DNA of 64,000 bases from Dicyema japonicum (lineage: Eukaryota; Dicyemida; Rhombozoa; Dicyemidae): the NCBI GenBank assembly GCA_011109175.1, contig RDEW01000006.1:359668-423667 (forward strand), given 5' to 3'. Numbering within the stretch: the first letter of the stretch is position 1; each line of letters starts with the position of its first letter. Of this stretch, positions 44,131-55,600 are shown in pieces. A model generated the notes under the pieces. That model saw nothing but the letters and a program-made list of their open reading frames with translations, was not told the origin of the DNA and did not search any database. The translations under genes were made by a program, and so were the position numbers.

Positions 44131-45819
44131 ATGTCACATGGGCGGCGCGTAACGCATGGGCAGCCTGTTACATTTTTTCGACCTTGAAAAGGTCTTTTGA
44201 TTATCCGACATTATTATTATTATTACCCCCAGGATCACTGGGTCAAAAAGAAAGAAATAAAAATTCTCATCTAACTAAGTGATCCCAGACCGACAAAGGT
44301 GAGGATGAGTCTCTCATTAGATTATCCGACATTTAATTTTATATATCCGATTTATATCGTGATTTAATTCTGTTAAATTAGTTTTTTATTCATAAATGTT
44401 ATGATTATAAAGATTTTATTTTTTATAGCGGTAAACCTAGATTTCTAGCGTGATTTATAGCATGGAAGATTATTTTGTTGCAATGGCTTCTTACAAGGGT
44501 TTTGTGAAAGATTGATGCTTTGCATGATAAATTTCCCGAAAATCTTCCGAGCACCGAAAATATAGGCTTGTAAAGAAGATAGAGAATTTTTCTATTATCA
44601 ATGACAGGTATTGTAAATTTTCAATAATTTTAGACTATCTTAAATCAACTGATCCCAAGTTAGTCATATCCCTGGATAATGAAACCGAAATGGAGCATGT
44701 TGCGAAATCGTTGCACAAGTTTTCACACGGAGGAGTCAATAAAATTGAGTATGAATGTCGACAAAGATACTTCACTGTAAAGAATGAGATTATCAGAAAA
44801 GTCATTCGAAATTGTGAAGTCTGCAAATTTTCGCTGGTAAAGAAGTATGTGAAAACTTAAGATCTTTGTTCCGCCTGAATGGGCCATGTAAATTTCTTCA
44901 GTCGGACAATGGTTCTGAATTTAAAAATCAAGAAACAACAAAACTTTGCGGAGATTTTAACATTAAGCAAATTCACGGAAGGCCTAACAATCCACGAGCA
45001 CAAGGAATTGTCGAAAGAATCAGACGATCACGAGGAAGTTGTCAAAAATGCTGGATAACAGTGAAAAAAAGTGGCTTGATGAATTAGAAAGTGCTGTCTA
45101 CAGTTACAACATATCGGTCCATTCATTTTCTAACGAAAGTCCTTTCGAAAGATATCGAGGAATTAAGGGAATAAATTCAATAATTAATGGTTATACTTAT
45201 ACACATTATGACTTAGATAATTTAAGTGATGTGTGTGCGATTCCAGAACAAATTGACGATTTGGTTAATTGTTCGACTCCAGAATCTATTGAAAATTCAC
45301 TTAGTTTGATTTAAAATATTTATATCTAGATAATTCCCAGTCAGATAATTTGTGTCCGAATGCGAAGAGATTCAACTTCGAAATTAAATCGATTGAAGAA
45401 AATTCAAATTATTACAAAGCTATGAACAGGAAAATGAATGTTTATAATAGTAAATATACTTTTAACATGGGAGATAAAGTATGAATCAAAAACATTAATA
45501 AATAGGTTCGGGCTAAAAAGGACTTTGAACGAATCCCTCATTGCGACTGGATAAGTTTGAGTCTCAGTATTATCCAGTTGCAGATATAATTAATATTGTA
45601 TCGAATAATCGCGTGGAGGTAGTTTTAAATAGTTTAATTTGATAGATAAAAAATTCGAAAGGAGAAATATCGACTGTATTAATGAGTAGACTAAAAAAAG
45701 TCACTTAAATTTAATTTTTTGGTTAATAAATCATTTATATAATTAATTAATTGAAGTTAATCTTGGTTCAAGGTTAATGTAACAGGCTGCCCATAGGTAA
45801 CGCTTGGCCCATGTGACAT
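44131..45819 (+). mobile_element. Integrase element A (Ginger-like) with terminal inverted repeats
   Basis: The ends 44131-44174 and 45776-45819 are inverted repeats (outer ATGTCACATGGGC, inner GGGCAGCCTGTTACATT). Inside, frames give an integrase: a zinc-binding H2C2 region (HKFSHGGVNKIEYECRQRYF and VIRNCEVCKF, 44705-44830), and a core piece FLQSDNGSEFKN with GRPNNPRAQGIVER (the second D and the E of the DDE triad, 44880-45015). Then come SYNISVHSFSNESPFERYRG and a tail to 45720. The first catalytic D region is missing between 44845 and 44866. Stops and shifts make it inactive. The combination of gypsy-type integrase with inverted ends suggests a Ginger-type DNA transposon. Confidence 0.65.
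44213..44319 (-). mobile_element. Very short LINE C 3'-end insertion with 14-bp target duplication
   Basis: About 107 bp matching the 3' end of family C ((ATT)n, CCAGGATCACTGGGTCAAA, AAGTGATCCCAGACCG) sits between two copies of GATTATCCGACATT (44199-44212 and 44320-44333). This is a classic 5'-truncated target-primed insertion into integrase element A. It fixes the true 3' boundary of family C. Confidence 0.9.
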
Positions 45820-45831
45820 AATATAACATTT

Positions 45832-45955
45832 GGATAAAGATCTTCGAATAGTGGGGAAACAATTAAAAGACGGGGACGACCTTGACGCCTCTAATGGATC
45901 TACGAAAAGCACCAACCGGCTCTAATGGATCTACGTAAGACAAATCGTAATGAGT
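45832..45955 (+). pseudogene. LINE family B C-terminal scrap
   Basis: DKDLRIVGKQLKDGDDLDAS matches LDEDLRRIGKCLKDGDDLDM in LINE B (4250-4310). A 36-bp block containing CTCTAATGGATCTACG is repeated in tandem at about 45889-45937. Confidence 0.6.
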
Positions 45956-46079
45956 ACTCCATATCTGTATCACTGAATGATATATGGTCGGCTGTATTAT
46001 TTTTTCGGACTAGACGGGTCTATGTCCGATCCATATAAAAACCTGTAACCGATATGGAAAACACCCATGGAAAACACCC

Positions 46080-46760
46080 CAATGAATTCAATAAAAGCTT
46101 TATTGGACAATATCTTACGGGAGAGATTTCTTACCACGTGAACTCTTGTTTGTTTCCACACTGATTGCTTTCAGGAAGCCTGTGGAGGGATAAGATTCAT
46201 CGATATTGGGAATGTCCTGAGGAGCATGACAGTCAAAATCGGTTAAAACCAAAGCAGCCTGTAAATTCATAAACACCGAACTGAATCCAACTCAAATTGG
46301 TGTTGGATTCCTCTGCACGAGAGGCGGCAATACACTCTGCTCGTAATTTCATTTTATTGGATTTTCAGAATATGATGATTAATTTGGATCTCCGCAATAT
46401 TGAAGCGAAATTGACTGAAATCCATGACTGCAATAATGTGATTCACTCGAACCGTTGCTTATTACCCTAATTATCGATCCTGTTGTCTCGTCAATTAGAG
46501 CTCCATAAATGTCTGGTACCTCGAAATTGGAGCCACGTTTGAAAGAGATTGGAAAACGCTAGCGATAGAGGTTAAGTCAACCCTCTCTGCTCACTTACCC
46601 TCGGACTAAAGCCAAAGTCTTCTAAATCGAAATTATCAACGTGGATTGCACTGACGAAAAATTCTTTCAAACTCTCTATACAATTTCGCCCTTCTTCCCG
46701 GAGATATTACTCAGATCTCCTCTATAGAAAAGCTTCCCCGCGTTATAACATTATCCGGAT
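46080..46760 (+). pseudogene. Family F RT fragment (copy F9)
   Basis: In shifting frames: GGIRFIDIGNVLRSMTVKIG, KAACKFINTELNPTQIGVGF, then MMINLDLRNIEAKL (motif A decayed) and INVWYLEIGATFERDW in place of the YLDD motif. The order agrees with the copy at 61517-63256. The element abuts the start of LINE D at 46763. Confidence 0.6.
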
Positions 46761-46762
46761 AA

Positions 46763-48704
46763 ATGTTGTTAGCGTGGTGTCATGTGGCTCACCAGAAATG
46801 GTGTCACCCATTCCAAAAAGGAACGAAAAGAGCCAACAGCTTCTCCCCGCCGTCCGGTGGTCCTTTCATCTCCTGTGTCTTCGACCCTATCTGGTGTCCC
46901 CATTTGTCCAGACTTTTGATTCTTCTATGTGGAGACGTCGAAACCAATCCTGGTCCATGAAAAGGTTTTACAATTATACAACTGAATACGAATGGGATCA
47001 GGAAGAAAATCTTTGAACTCCGGACACTCTTCCTAGAGAATGAGGCTGACCTCGCTTTAATACAGGAATCCAAGCTATCTCCCTCCATACCAACACCCTC
47101 TTTTCCCGGATACACAGTGATCCGTAAAGATCGTCAGGGAGGACGCGGAGGAGGACTACTTACTATTATAAAAAACGATATTCCTTTTATGTATACAACT
47201 CAACGAACCTCAAAGCTTCTTGGCTCCGACAAGACTTTGGAGCAAATTACTGTCAAAATCGAGTTATTCCCGTCTTTTTGGATCCATTTGGCTAATTTAT
47301 ATATTCCTCCATAAGGATCGTGTCCGTCATCTTACACCCCTGATTTATCACACATTTCAACATTGAAAAATCTACTGTTATGTGGGGATCTAAATGCACG
47401 ACATCCAGTTTGGCTCACTTCCCAATCCTCTGATAACCGAGGAGAACTCATTGCAAATTATCTTCCTGACCTGATTATACTGAACAACCCTAACTCACAT
47501 ACGAGGATCCCATTAAGGATGACTGAATAAGCTGCACATCCCCAGACTTAACATTATGCTCACCTTCTCTGGCTGGACTCATTTCTTGGAACGTCTTTTA
47601 CGGCTTCTCAAGTGACCACAATCCAATCCTTCCAAAACTGAGAGGTCTTCTACGGTACAGGAGACGGTCGGCGGAATCAAAAAGATTCAAGGATTACACG
47701 AAGGTTGCCTGGTCTGGTTTCAGTAACCTTGTGGATAAATTCTTGGCTCGGAGATTATCCTCCCAATACGCTCTATTGATGAGGCCGCAAAAATTATCAG
47801 CGCTGCCATTCAGAAAGCTGACCATATTTTTATTCCTATATCGTCATACAAGAAGTTTATTCCTACCCTCAGCTCTTATACAATAAGTCTTATAAAACAG
47901 AGAAATGTTGGACATGAAGTTTTTGACAGCCCTCAGACAACTGAATAAAAGGATCTGTCAGAACATAAAAGAACACAAGGACAAGAGATGGCAGCATCTA
48001 GTTAACCACCTCGACAGGAAAAGTTCATCCCGACATTTCTGGAAAACTCTTAAACAAGTCAAGTCGGAGCTGGATGATGCAGACGGAACCGGAAAGTCTT
48101 CTCCTGAACACTTATGCCACCTACATCCTAACACCCTTATGAAACATTACTCTGGAATTAGCTTCAAACCATTCTCGAAATACCTGGACATTAAGGTGCG
48201 TGCCCATAAACCGAAGAAGGAACCTTACCACGAACTATTCACAGATGACCAAATCTTGGATGTGATCACCAGATTAAAGAGCTCACGGGCGTGCGGGCCT
48301 GACAAATTGAAGGCTGGGAAACCAGAGACAGAACCTGCCTCCTACAGGCCTATTTCCGTTACCAGCACACTGTCAAAAATTATGGAGAAACTTGTATTAT
48401 CAGTCATTATTCCGTATCTTCCACGTCCTATATTTCAACATGGTTTCCTCCGCGGTAGGTCCACCGCTACATACTTGGCAACCCTATCGCAGTTCATTGC
48501 CGACGGTTTTAACACCCATCCCCCGCCTCACAAACGCACAATCTTGGTTTCTATTGACATCAACAAAGCCTTTGACACTGTTTCGAGGAAAATCCTGGTT
48601 GGAAAAATATTTTCTACTAATATTCGTCCGAATGTGAAATTATGGCTGGCCAACTTTTTGTCTGGAAGACGTGGAAGAGTAGTCAGTGTGATTATTATTA
48701 TTTA
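46763..48704 (+). pseudogene. LINE family D (CR1-like), 5' part with exact 2A motif
   Basis: An ATG at 46763 opens a 65-codon leader that ends LLILLCGDVETNPGP, followed directly by TGA. The same frame then continues as the endonuclease (IIQLNTNGIRKKIFEL, LIQESKLSPSIP, YTVIRKDRQGGRGG) to 47314. LLCGDLNARHPVWL lies near 47378. 47905-48705 holds the linker and RT: RACGPDKL, SYRPISVTSTLSKIMEKLVL, FQHGFLRGRSTATYLATLSQ, motif A VSIDINKAFDTVSRKIL, LSGRRGR. It is interrupted at 48705 by the minus-strand relative. Several frameshifts exist between 47314 and 47905. Confidence 0.8.
46931..46957 (+). other. 2A-like ribosome-skipping motif in LINE D
   Basis: GDVETNPGP matches the D-V-E-x-N-P-G-P consensus exactly, with LLILLC upstream. 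2A-like sequences at the N-terminus of APE-type non-LTR elements are known from other animals, where they separate a leader peptide from the polyprotein. Here the codon after the last proline is TGA. Confidence 0.85.
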
Positions 48705-49690
48705 AGCCAAAGAAACACCGTCTTAACCAATAACTAATATTCAGGTGATCCCGGCATCTCTCAATAATCGGGCCATTTTTTCTCGATGCTCCGACTGTGA
48801 TCCCACGCATTTTCTATACGGACGGGGTCTTTTCCTTTCCTCCTCTGAAATTGCCTCCAGTTGCCTCTATGATAGACTCGAGTGCTCTGGGGGCAATTTC
48901 TATATCTGTATATTTTTCTAGTAATTTTTTTGCTCTTGACTGGATCTCTTGAATTTTTGTTAGGTTCGTTGCCGACAGGTTAGATCCCCATGCAGCACAT
49001 GCATAGCCTATTGTTGGCTCGACATACTGCTTGTAGAGGGTCCCGATACCTGGCGGATAAATTCCTCCACAGTTCCAAAGGAAGGCCTTTACAAAATTGA
49101 TCTTCTTTGCACAGGTTGATATGATAGATTCCACATGGGCTGAGAAGCAGAGGAAAGTATCAAAAGTCACTCCAGTATCTTCTGCGATTTTTTTGTGGTA
49201 TAGGTACTCATTTAACGTGACATCAATTGTTTGCGTTCCCATCTTTCTATTCTTAGTATAGAGTAACTGCTGAGACTTTTCGGAACATGCATTTAATCGA
49301 TTTTCGCACAACCATCCAAATATGTTATTTAGTATTCCTTGTAGTCTTTCTTTAGCATGACATTTACGTCTCTAGATGCGACAACTATGTCATCGGCATA
49401 AGAAAGTAGCATGTCATTATTATTCATAGGTACGGGGAGATCACTCGAAAACAAATTAAAAAGGATTGGTGACAGAGGAGATCCTTGGGGTACACCATTG
49501 GGTAATAATCCTGATTTGGAACTCTTGTTTCCGACGGACACTTTCCCTCGGCGTCCACTTACGAAATTTGTTAACCATAACTTTAATGGTGCATCAATTT
49601 TTGTCAAAAATATTTTTCGTATGAGGATCTTCCTTGGGACAGAGTCGAAAGCTTTTTGAATGTCGATCGTACATATGACCGATTTTTCCT
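48705..49690 (-). pseudogene. LINE family D2 (5'-truncated), inserted in LINE D
   Basis: The minus strand begins inside motif A (ICTIDIQKAFDSVPRKILI). It continues with WLTNFVSGRRGKVSVGN, motif B GVPQGSPLSPILFNLF, motif C LLSYADDIVVASRDV, VTFDTFLCFSAHVES, FVKAFLWNCGGIYPPGIGTL and YKQYVEPTIGYACAAWGSNL. The 3' end is an (ATT)n tail at 48693-48704, next to the broken RT of LINE D. The truncated 5' start and (ATT)n tail show it arrived by retrotransposition. Confidence 0.8.
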
Positions 49691-49925
49691 GTTTTGGCTT
49701 GTTCTTGTGGTGATCTCAGATCTAGATCACGATTACTACCAAACGGGGTACCCCAGGGGTCTCCACTTTCACCAATTCTATTCAACCTATTCCTACACGA
49801 CCTACCTAATGATGGAGACGAAGATTCCCTGCTATTATCCTACGCAGACGATGTAGTCATTGCAATACGGAACCGCTCGACGCATCCCTTAAAACTCAGA
49901 CAAAATTGAAGACTCTCCACGATTG
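49691..49925 (+). pseudogene. LINE family D, resumed RT after the insertion
   Basis: GDLRSRSRLLPNGVPQGSPL (motif B) and LLLSYADDVVIAIRNRS (motif C) continue the RT broken at 48704. The thumb and 3' part are missing after 49925. Confidence 0.75.
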
Positions 49926-50400
49926 GATTGTTGGCAATCGAGTTACTTAATGGTTTGTTGCTACTTATTTTATTGGGTGTTAAGTGAACTAAAAAGGAGA
50001 AAGTCGAATCCATACTGCTTTTCTCATTAGAAAGGTTTTAAGGATTTTATAGAGGAGGCAGTTTGGTAGGTTGATGTACTCAAAGATATCGTCATCATTT
50101 TGACTGAAGTGCTTCAAAATGGATGCACTCGGGTCCGATGAGTATGTTGGTAGCTTCTTGAATAATTTATGTAAGGAAGAGCGGAGAGATATGAGTATTC
50201 CGTTTTGTGTTGAATAAACATGTTATAGAGAATGTTGGATTTACTGCTGTAATGTAGTTAATATGTGGCAGGTTTTTGGACGAGGTTGATGGGACGCTTT
50301 GAAGTATCTTTCCGACAATGAAGACGATATCGTGGGAGCATGAGATCGGTAGACTGAAGTTTTAGGCTGAAGAAATCGAACGAAAATGTATAACATTCTA
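49926..50400. other. No gene recognised
   Basis: One minus-strand frame reads SDPSASILKHFSQNDDDIFE, but it has no recognisable family or neighbours. Confidence 0.35.
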
Positions 50401-50530
50401 GAACACCATTAAATTATTATTATCCCAAGATCACTGGGACAAAAAAAAGAAATAAAGTTATTAACTAAGTGATCCTAGACCGACAAGGGAGAGGACTAGT
50501 CCGGCGGGGTCAAGATCCTGCTCATCTGCT
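50401..50530 (-). mobile_element. LINE C-type 3' end
   Basis: (ATT)n, CCCAAGATCACTGGGACAAA and AAGTGATCCTAGACCGACA match the 3' ends at 37736 and 44213. Sequence upstream on the minus strand is not recognisable as RT, so this is a short truncated copy abutting an R4-like element. Confidence 0.65.
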
Positions 50531-50539
50531 GTCCTCAAA

Positions 50540-53290
50540 GCATTAGTCACTGAGATTCGATCAGGTGACAGGATCAAGTGGATCTCAATGGTTGTCAACT
50601 CTGCGAAAAGGAGATTCGGAAGAATCCGTCGAGGTGGATGTAGTCACATCGTCCAGCAATTCAATGCTCGTTTCTCCACTCATAAAAGTGTACTCGGCGG
50701 TAGAAAATTATTGAATGTAAAGCCTAATAAAAAGACTCCCGTAGACCAGAAAAGTCGAGATGCTTTAATCTGATCAGGAGGCTCAGAGAACAACTTACCA
50801 AAATAGAAATTTCCATGTATGGAAGATGCAAAGAAGAATTTTATGTTCAAATTGAGAGTTAAATCAGTTCCGCGATATGGAAGGAAACCCACACAAAAGA
50901 TTCCATGCAAGTTGCTTAAAAAGCATGTTCTTATTACATTAAATGCAGTGATATCAAATTATGTGTCATCATCGCCAACGGACATGAATGAGATAACTGA
51001 CATAATTTTTGCTGCACAATGCGCATTTGAAAATTTGACAAAGAAGGAATCAGTAAACAGCTGTTGGAGGGAAACGTGGAGAAGAGAATTGCAAAATTAA
51101 AAGAAAATTGCGCCTTAGTTCATGGGTTTACTGGAAGCAGTCAAGGAAGAAAGGGAGAAAACGCTTGATGTTTTATGCTCGTTTGGATACAAGAAATCAA
51201 AGAAGGGAGAACTGAAATGGATCTCTACTCTAATTAAAGACAAAATCAAGATCATGGAGATAAAAATCTCAATTCATGAATCAAGAAAATCATTTAGACG
51301 AGATAATTTTTGTTTTGAGCTGAACAAGAGGAGGTTTTATCGAGGCTCAATGATGACGTCAATAACTGTGATTGTAAAGTTACAGAAGATGAGTGCGTGT
51401 CATTTTGGAAAGATGTATTTGAAAAGGACCAGAATTATTCTCACAGAAATTTCGTTGGGAGGCGAATAACAGGAGCAGAGGAGTTACCGTTAGATATGAC
51501 AGTTGAGTTTGTTGAGAATATTATTCACTATACGCCGAATTGAAAAAGCTCTGGCTGTGATGGAGTATATGGATTTTTTGTCAAGAAATTTGATTCTCTT
51601 CATAGTTATCTGAGTGAGAGATGTCAAGATAGTAAATGGTGAATATTGCCGGAAGAATGGTTCTACACTGGGATTACGTACCTCATTCTGAAAAAAGAAG
51701 ACTGCTGTTCTCCGAATGACTTACGACCAATTACATGTATGCCTATATTGTACTAACTTGTCACAAAATGTGTTAATACAAAACTTACGGATTATGTTGA
51801 AGTTTTAATCTTACCTCGGATAATCAGCTTGGAGCAAGAAGGCAGTGCAAGGTGCAAAGTAGCAGGCTTTAATAAATCATTAATACTGAACATGGAAATA
51901 GCTTATTCACAACATGGATTGATGTGAAGAAGGCTTTCGATTCTGTTAGTCATGAATTTTTGTGTCGGGTTCTTGATAGCTCTGGAGTTCCTGAATGGAT
52001 TGTGAAGTTTATCAAGAATCTAATAAGCAAGTGGAATGTTATTTGAACCTTAACAAGAAAGGATTGGAAAGATCAAACTCGAGAGAGGAATCTTGCAAGG
52101 AGAGTCACTCTCTCCTTAGCTGTTTACTATGGTAATGGACCCCCCGAATTATTTAAATATAAACTCCCGAAGATATGTATTGGTCAGAGTGATCCGTCTA
52201 TTGTGACATATGCGACTAACCATTTTCTTTTTATTGACGACCTGAAAATAATTGCCGAATATGAAGATACTATTCTAAAAATGATGGAGGATATTGATGA
52301 ATATCTGGGTGTTGTTGGCCTTAAAAGAAACTTTGAAAAGTTTGCAATTAATCTGAAATGTACCAAAGATACAAGTTATCTGGATGGTTGTGAGGGATAT
52401 CGCTATCTTGGAGTGCTAGAAAATAAAGGGAGTAAGGTTATGAAAGATAAAGCTATGGAAAAAATTGCTGAAAATGTGAAGAATAAAATAGAGATGCTGG
52501 CGAATTCGAAATTAAACGCTGTAAACTTGTTTAAAGCAATAAATGAATACGCATTCTCGCTATATAATTATTATATTGGGCTTATCGACATTGAACCACG
52601 TGAATTCGAAGCTATTGATTTAGAAATCCGGCGTATACTCTCTAACTTACGGGTGCGCTTAAAACCTGCTAACAAAGAAAGATTTTGGAAGAGGATTAAC
52701 CTCAATTTCTGATAAAAGAGAATGCATGCTATTTCAATTTTTGACCGACCTTGAGAGGAGTCTTCGAAGGCTTAAAACAAAGGAAAACACATATGACCAC
52801 TATCGCATGATTTATTGCACTCAAATACAATGTGGATGACCTATCTAACTTGAACACTGAGAATATAAAGGAATATCAAAAGTTGAATTATTTGGAGAAG
52901 ACTAATCAGAAATTGCTTCATTCAATTATATTTAAGTGTTTTGAAAATATGAATGTCGAATGGATCAACAGAATGGCTTACTGGGGGAAACAATAGTCCA
53001 AGGTCGGATGCAATGTACTGCATGATACAGGATCGGAATCTGTTCTTTGAAGAGATGAAAGCAAATTGCAGTCATTGTGGTATGGCCAAAAAGAGTGTGG
53101 ATCACCTGGCTACACGATGTACCAGGATGCTTAGCGTATATGTGGCGACATAACGAAGTTGTAAGATGCAACTATGTCTGCTTGTAAGATGCAACTTTCT
53201 CAAGTGGTATACGAGGGGAACAGTGAGTGAAACAAAGGGCCAATGCCCAAGAAGGAGAAGAATTTAGCTTGCACATTGTTAATTAATTGT
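50540..53290 (+). pseudogene. R4/Dong-like non-LTR retrotransposon, fullest copy
   Basis: The N-terminal region holds RRFGRIRRGGCSHIVQQFNA and KIPCKLLKKHVLITLNAVIS. Before the RT lies FELNKRRFYRG and an FWKDVFEKDQN segment. RT pieces run EELPLDMTVEFVENIIH, SGCDGVYGFFVKKFDSL, DLRPITCMPILY and a motif A region near 51930. Then come GILQGESLSP, HFLFIDDLKIIAEYED (FIDD instead of FADD/YADD) and GYRYLGVLENKGSKVM. The C-terminus ends with the knuckle CSHCGMAKKSVDHLATRCTR; the endonuclease that follows in copies at 22100 and 40985 is lost. Frameshifts and stops occur throughout. R4-type elements use a restriction-like endonuclease and are found in invertebrates and in microsporidia. Confidence 0.7.
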
Positions 53291-53388
53291 ACAAAAAGGA
53301 AGAAATTGTACAAAAAGACGCTGTCATGACCCGAAAAGTTCCCATCCAGTTTTAAAAATTGTAGATCAAACGCCAACAAAATTATACC

Positions 53389-53860
53389 TAAAATGATGGC
53401 AAATTTTCAATTGGTAATTTCGAAATTAATCAAATCATTTAGAAATTAACGAAATTCTTAATCATCAATACATCAAACTCACAATTATGAACACTAATCG
53501 ATTATGTCGAAAAATGTAAGAAATAGAACGATGATAGAAGCTTAAGATGGTCGGCAATATCTCAATAGGTGATTTCAACATTAATCAAATCAATTCGAAA
53601 ATAACAAAGTTCTTAATTTACTATCAATACATAAATTTCCAAATTTTTGAAATGAATGGTTGTAGTCGAAAAATGTAAGCAATAGATCGGTGATAGATAC
53701 TTAAAATGGTCGGCAAATTTTCAAATTGGTGATTTCGACATTAATCAACTCAACTAGAAATTAACGAAGTTCTTTATTTGGTATCAATACATAATAGTCC
53801 AAATTATTAACATGAATGGTTGTAGTCGAAAAATGTTAGTAATAGATCGATACAAAAGAA
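53389..53860. repeat. Tandem repeat, three units of about 157 bp
   Basis: Units begin near 53389, 53544 and 53703 with AAAATGGTCGGCAAATTTTC and share TTCGACATTAATCAA, TAACGAAGTTCTT, TATCAATACATAA and GTCGAAAAATGTTAG in order. Similarity is about three quarters or better by eye. It precedes integrase element C and may belong to its end. Confidence 0.75.
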
Positions 53861-53899
53861 AGAAATAAAAACCCTATCAGAGATACCAAGTTTTACAAT

Positions 53900-55300
53900 C
53901 CAATTTAATGGAGGAGAACGAAATTTCATAAGAACTGCGTCATTATTCAGACTAATAGACTCATTGCAGCTCAACTATTTTTTTCAAAGCAAGTGGAATT
54001 TTATTGCACGTGTTCGCTGTGGAAGAAGATAAACAGAAAAAGATATTTATTGAAAATGTTCACCTCAAAAATAGACATCCTGGTCGTGATAGACTTCTTT
54101 CTCTTCTAAAGAATCTATTCTATTGATCTTGCAGAGATGAAGTTATGGTTGTTCTCAGGTTTTGTTCACAATGTCTGACAAGACGGCTTGTGTAACACCT
54201 ATCAGAGCATATACATTGAGAGAAAAGTAATAGTTAACTATTGTAATTTCAGATATATTTTTGATTTAGTTGATCTGGAAGAAACTTGTTCATGAGATCT
54301 CCAAAGGTCGGACACGACTTAATTAGACAACATAACATGATTTACGATGCTACTCAAATTTCAATGAAAATTTTCGCTGGCTTTCAGTTGGGTTGATTCT
54401 TTTCCAAATTTTGCTGGACAAGACCTCTTAAGAGTAAATCGGCTACGGAGGTGTCAAGTGGAATAAAGAGCATAATTTTAATGTTTGGAAAACCGACCAT
54501 TTTGCACACGGACAATGGCAAGGAATTTGTAAATGAAAAAATGTTCTAGTTATGCTCAACATATGGTATAAAACACGTCACGGTACGTCCTAGGTGTCCT
54601 TGGGTGCAGGGACAAGTCGAGCGTCTGAATCTGACATTGAAATTTATGATTTCTTCAACCTGCTTTTCAAAGAATTTGAATTTCAAATGGAAAGACATAA
54701 TTGAAAAAATTACAAGTTCCTATAATTTTGTTTAGCGTTCAACAACTATGCACGCTCTTTTTAAATTGATGTTCGGAGCTTCTGCCAATGAAACCATAAA
54801 TAATCATTACTCAGAAGAGGAAATGAATGAAATATTAATGCAAATTGATTCATGGAATGAAGAAACACAAACTGAAGAAACTGAATATCTCGCATGGTTT
54901 TGGTCATCAAGTGAAACTTCGAGAACAAAAACAATTTTAAATTCAAACAACGGTGAAAGAAAAATTTTAACAAAAGGAATGTGGAAGAATTATATTTATA
55001 TTTTTAACATCGGTGATCGAGTTGTTAGAAGGGTCAATCTTGATAATAATGAAAAAACACAAAAAATTGGCTTAAACGAACACATTGATACATTCATATA
55101 TCATGTTAAAAGAGTATCTGCCACAGGAATGATTGATCTAGGAGAAGATTGTAGTGTGATTCAAGAAAATAGTAGAGATTTAGCAAAGCTAGAATAATTT
55201 TACAATATAAATTTCTTAATTTTTTCTAATAAAATCAGTTATTATTATTTTGATCATTTATAATATCACGTTGAGATCATTTATAATATTATTAGAGTTA
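53900..55300 (+). pseudogene. Integrase/DDE protein of element C
   Basis: In changing frames: zinc-binding region VHLKNRHPGRDRLLSLLKNL and RFCSQCLTRR (54060-54195), a core with LMFGKPTILHTDNGKEFVNE and RPRCPWVQGQVERLNLTLK (54480-54640), then an open 149-codon tail 54748-55197 (PTTMHALF-like start, FNIGDRVVRRVNLDN, SRDLAKLE). HTDNGKEF and QGQVER supply the second D and E of the DDE triad. It is the fuller sister of element B on the opposite strand and shares its 3' flank. Confidence 0.75.
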
Positions 55301-55600
55301 GGAGTTCTTAAGCTTTCAGCTTTGCATTAGAGTTAGGAAAACTTAGGGATATATATTAGAGTTATACAACAACAGAACGTAAGAAAACTATCAATTTGAC
55401 GAAACACAGCTGAAACACACAATTTGAATAGCAAAAATCACCAATGTAACTAAGAAAAAAAGTATCCATTAAGTCTGGGGTGTCTAACTTATTTCCCTTT
55501 GAGGGCCGCATTGAGAAGCTGATAGTCGGCTCGATATACTGGTTGTAGAGATGCTCCAATGCAGAGTTGTAAGATCTTCTGTAATGTCCAATTTAAAAAA
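55301..55600 (-). mobile_element. Chimeric block: element C flank, hAT terminus, LINE scrap
   Basis: 55301-55470 repeats the flank of element B (about 31030-31180 inverted). CTGGGGTGTCTAACTTATTT and GAGGGCCGCATTGAGAAGC are a hAT end, and EHLYNQYIEPTISFSM on the minus strand is a LINE C/D scrap. The same order is found at 30850-31200. Confidence 0.6.

Noticed and set aside
50540-53290. Idea that the contig is microsporidian because of the R4-like element.
   Set aside because: A C-type lectin, a single-pass membrane receptor-like gene, CR1-like LINEs with 2A and many TE families fit an animal much better.
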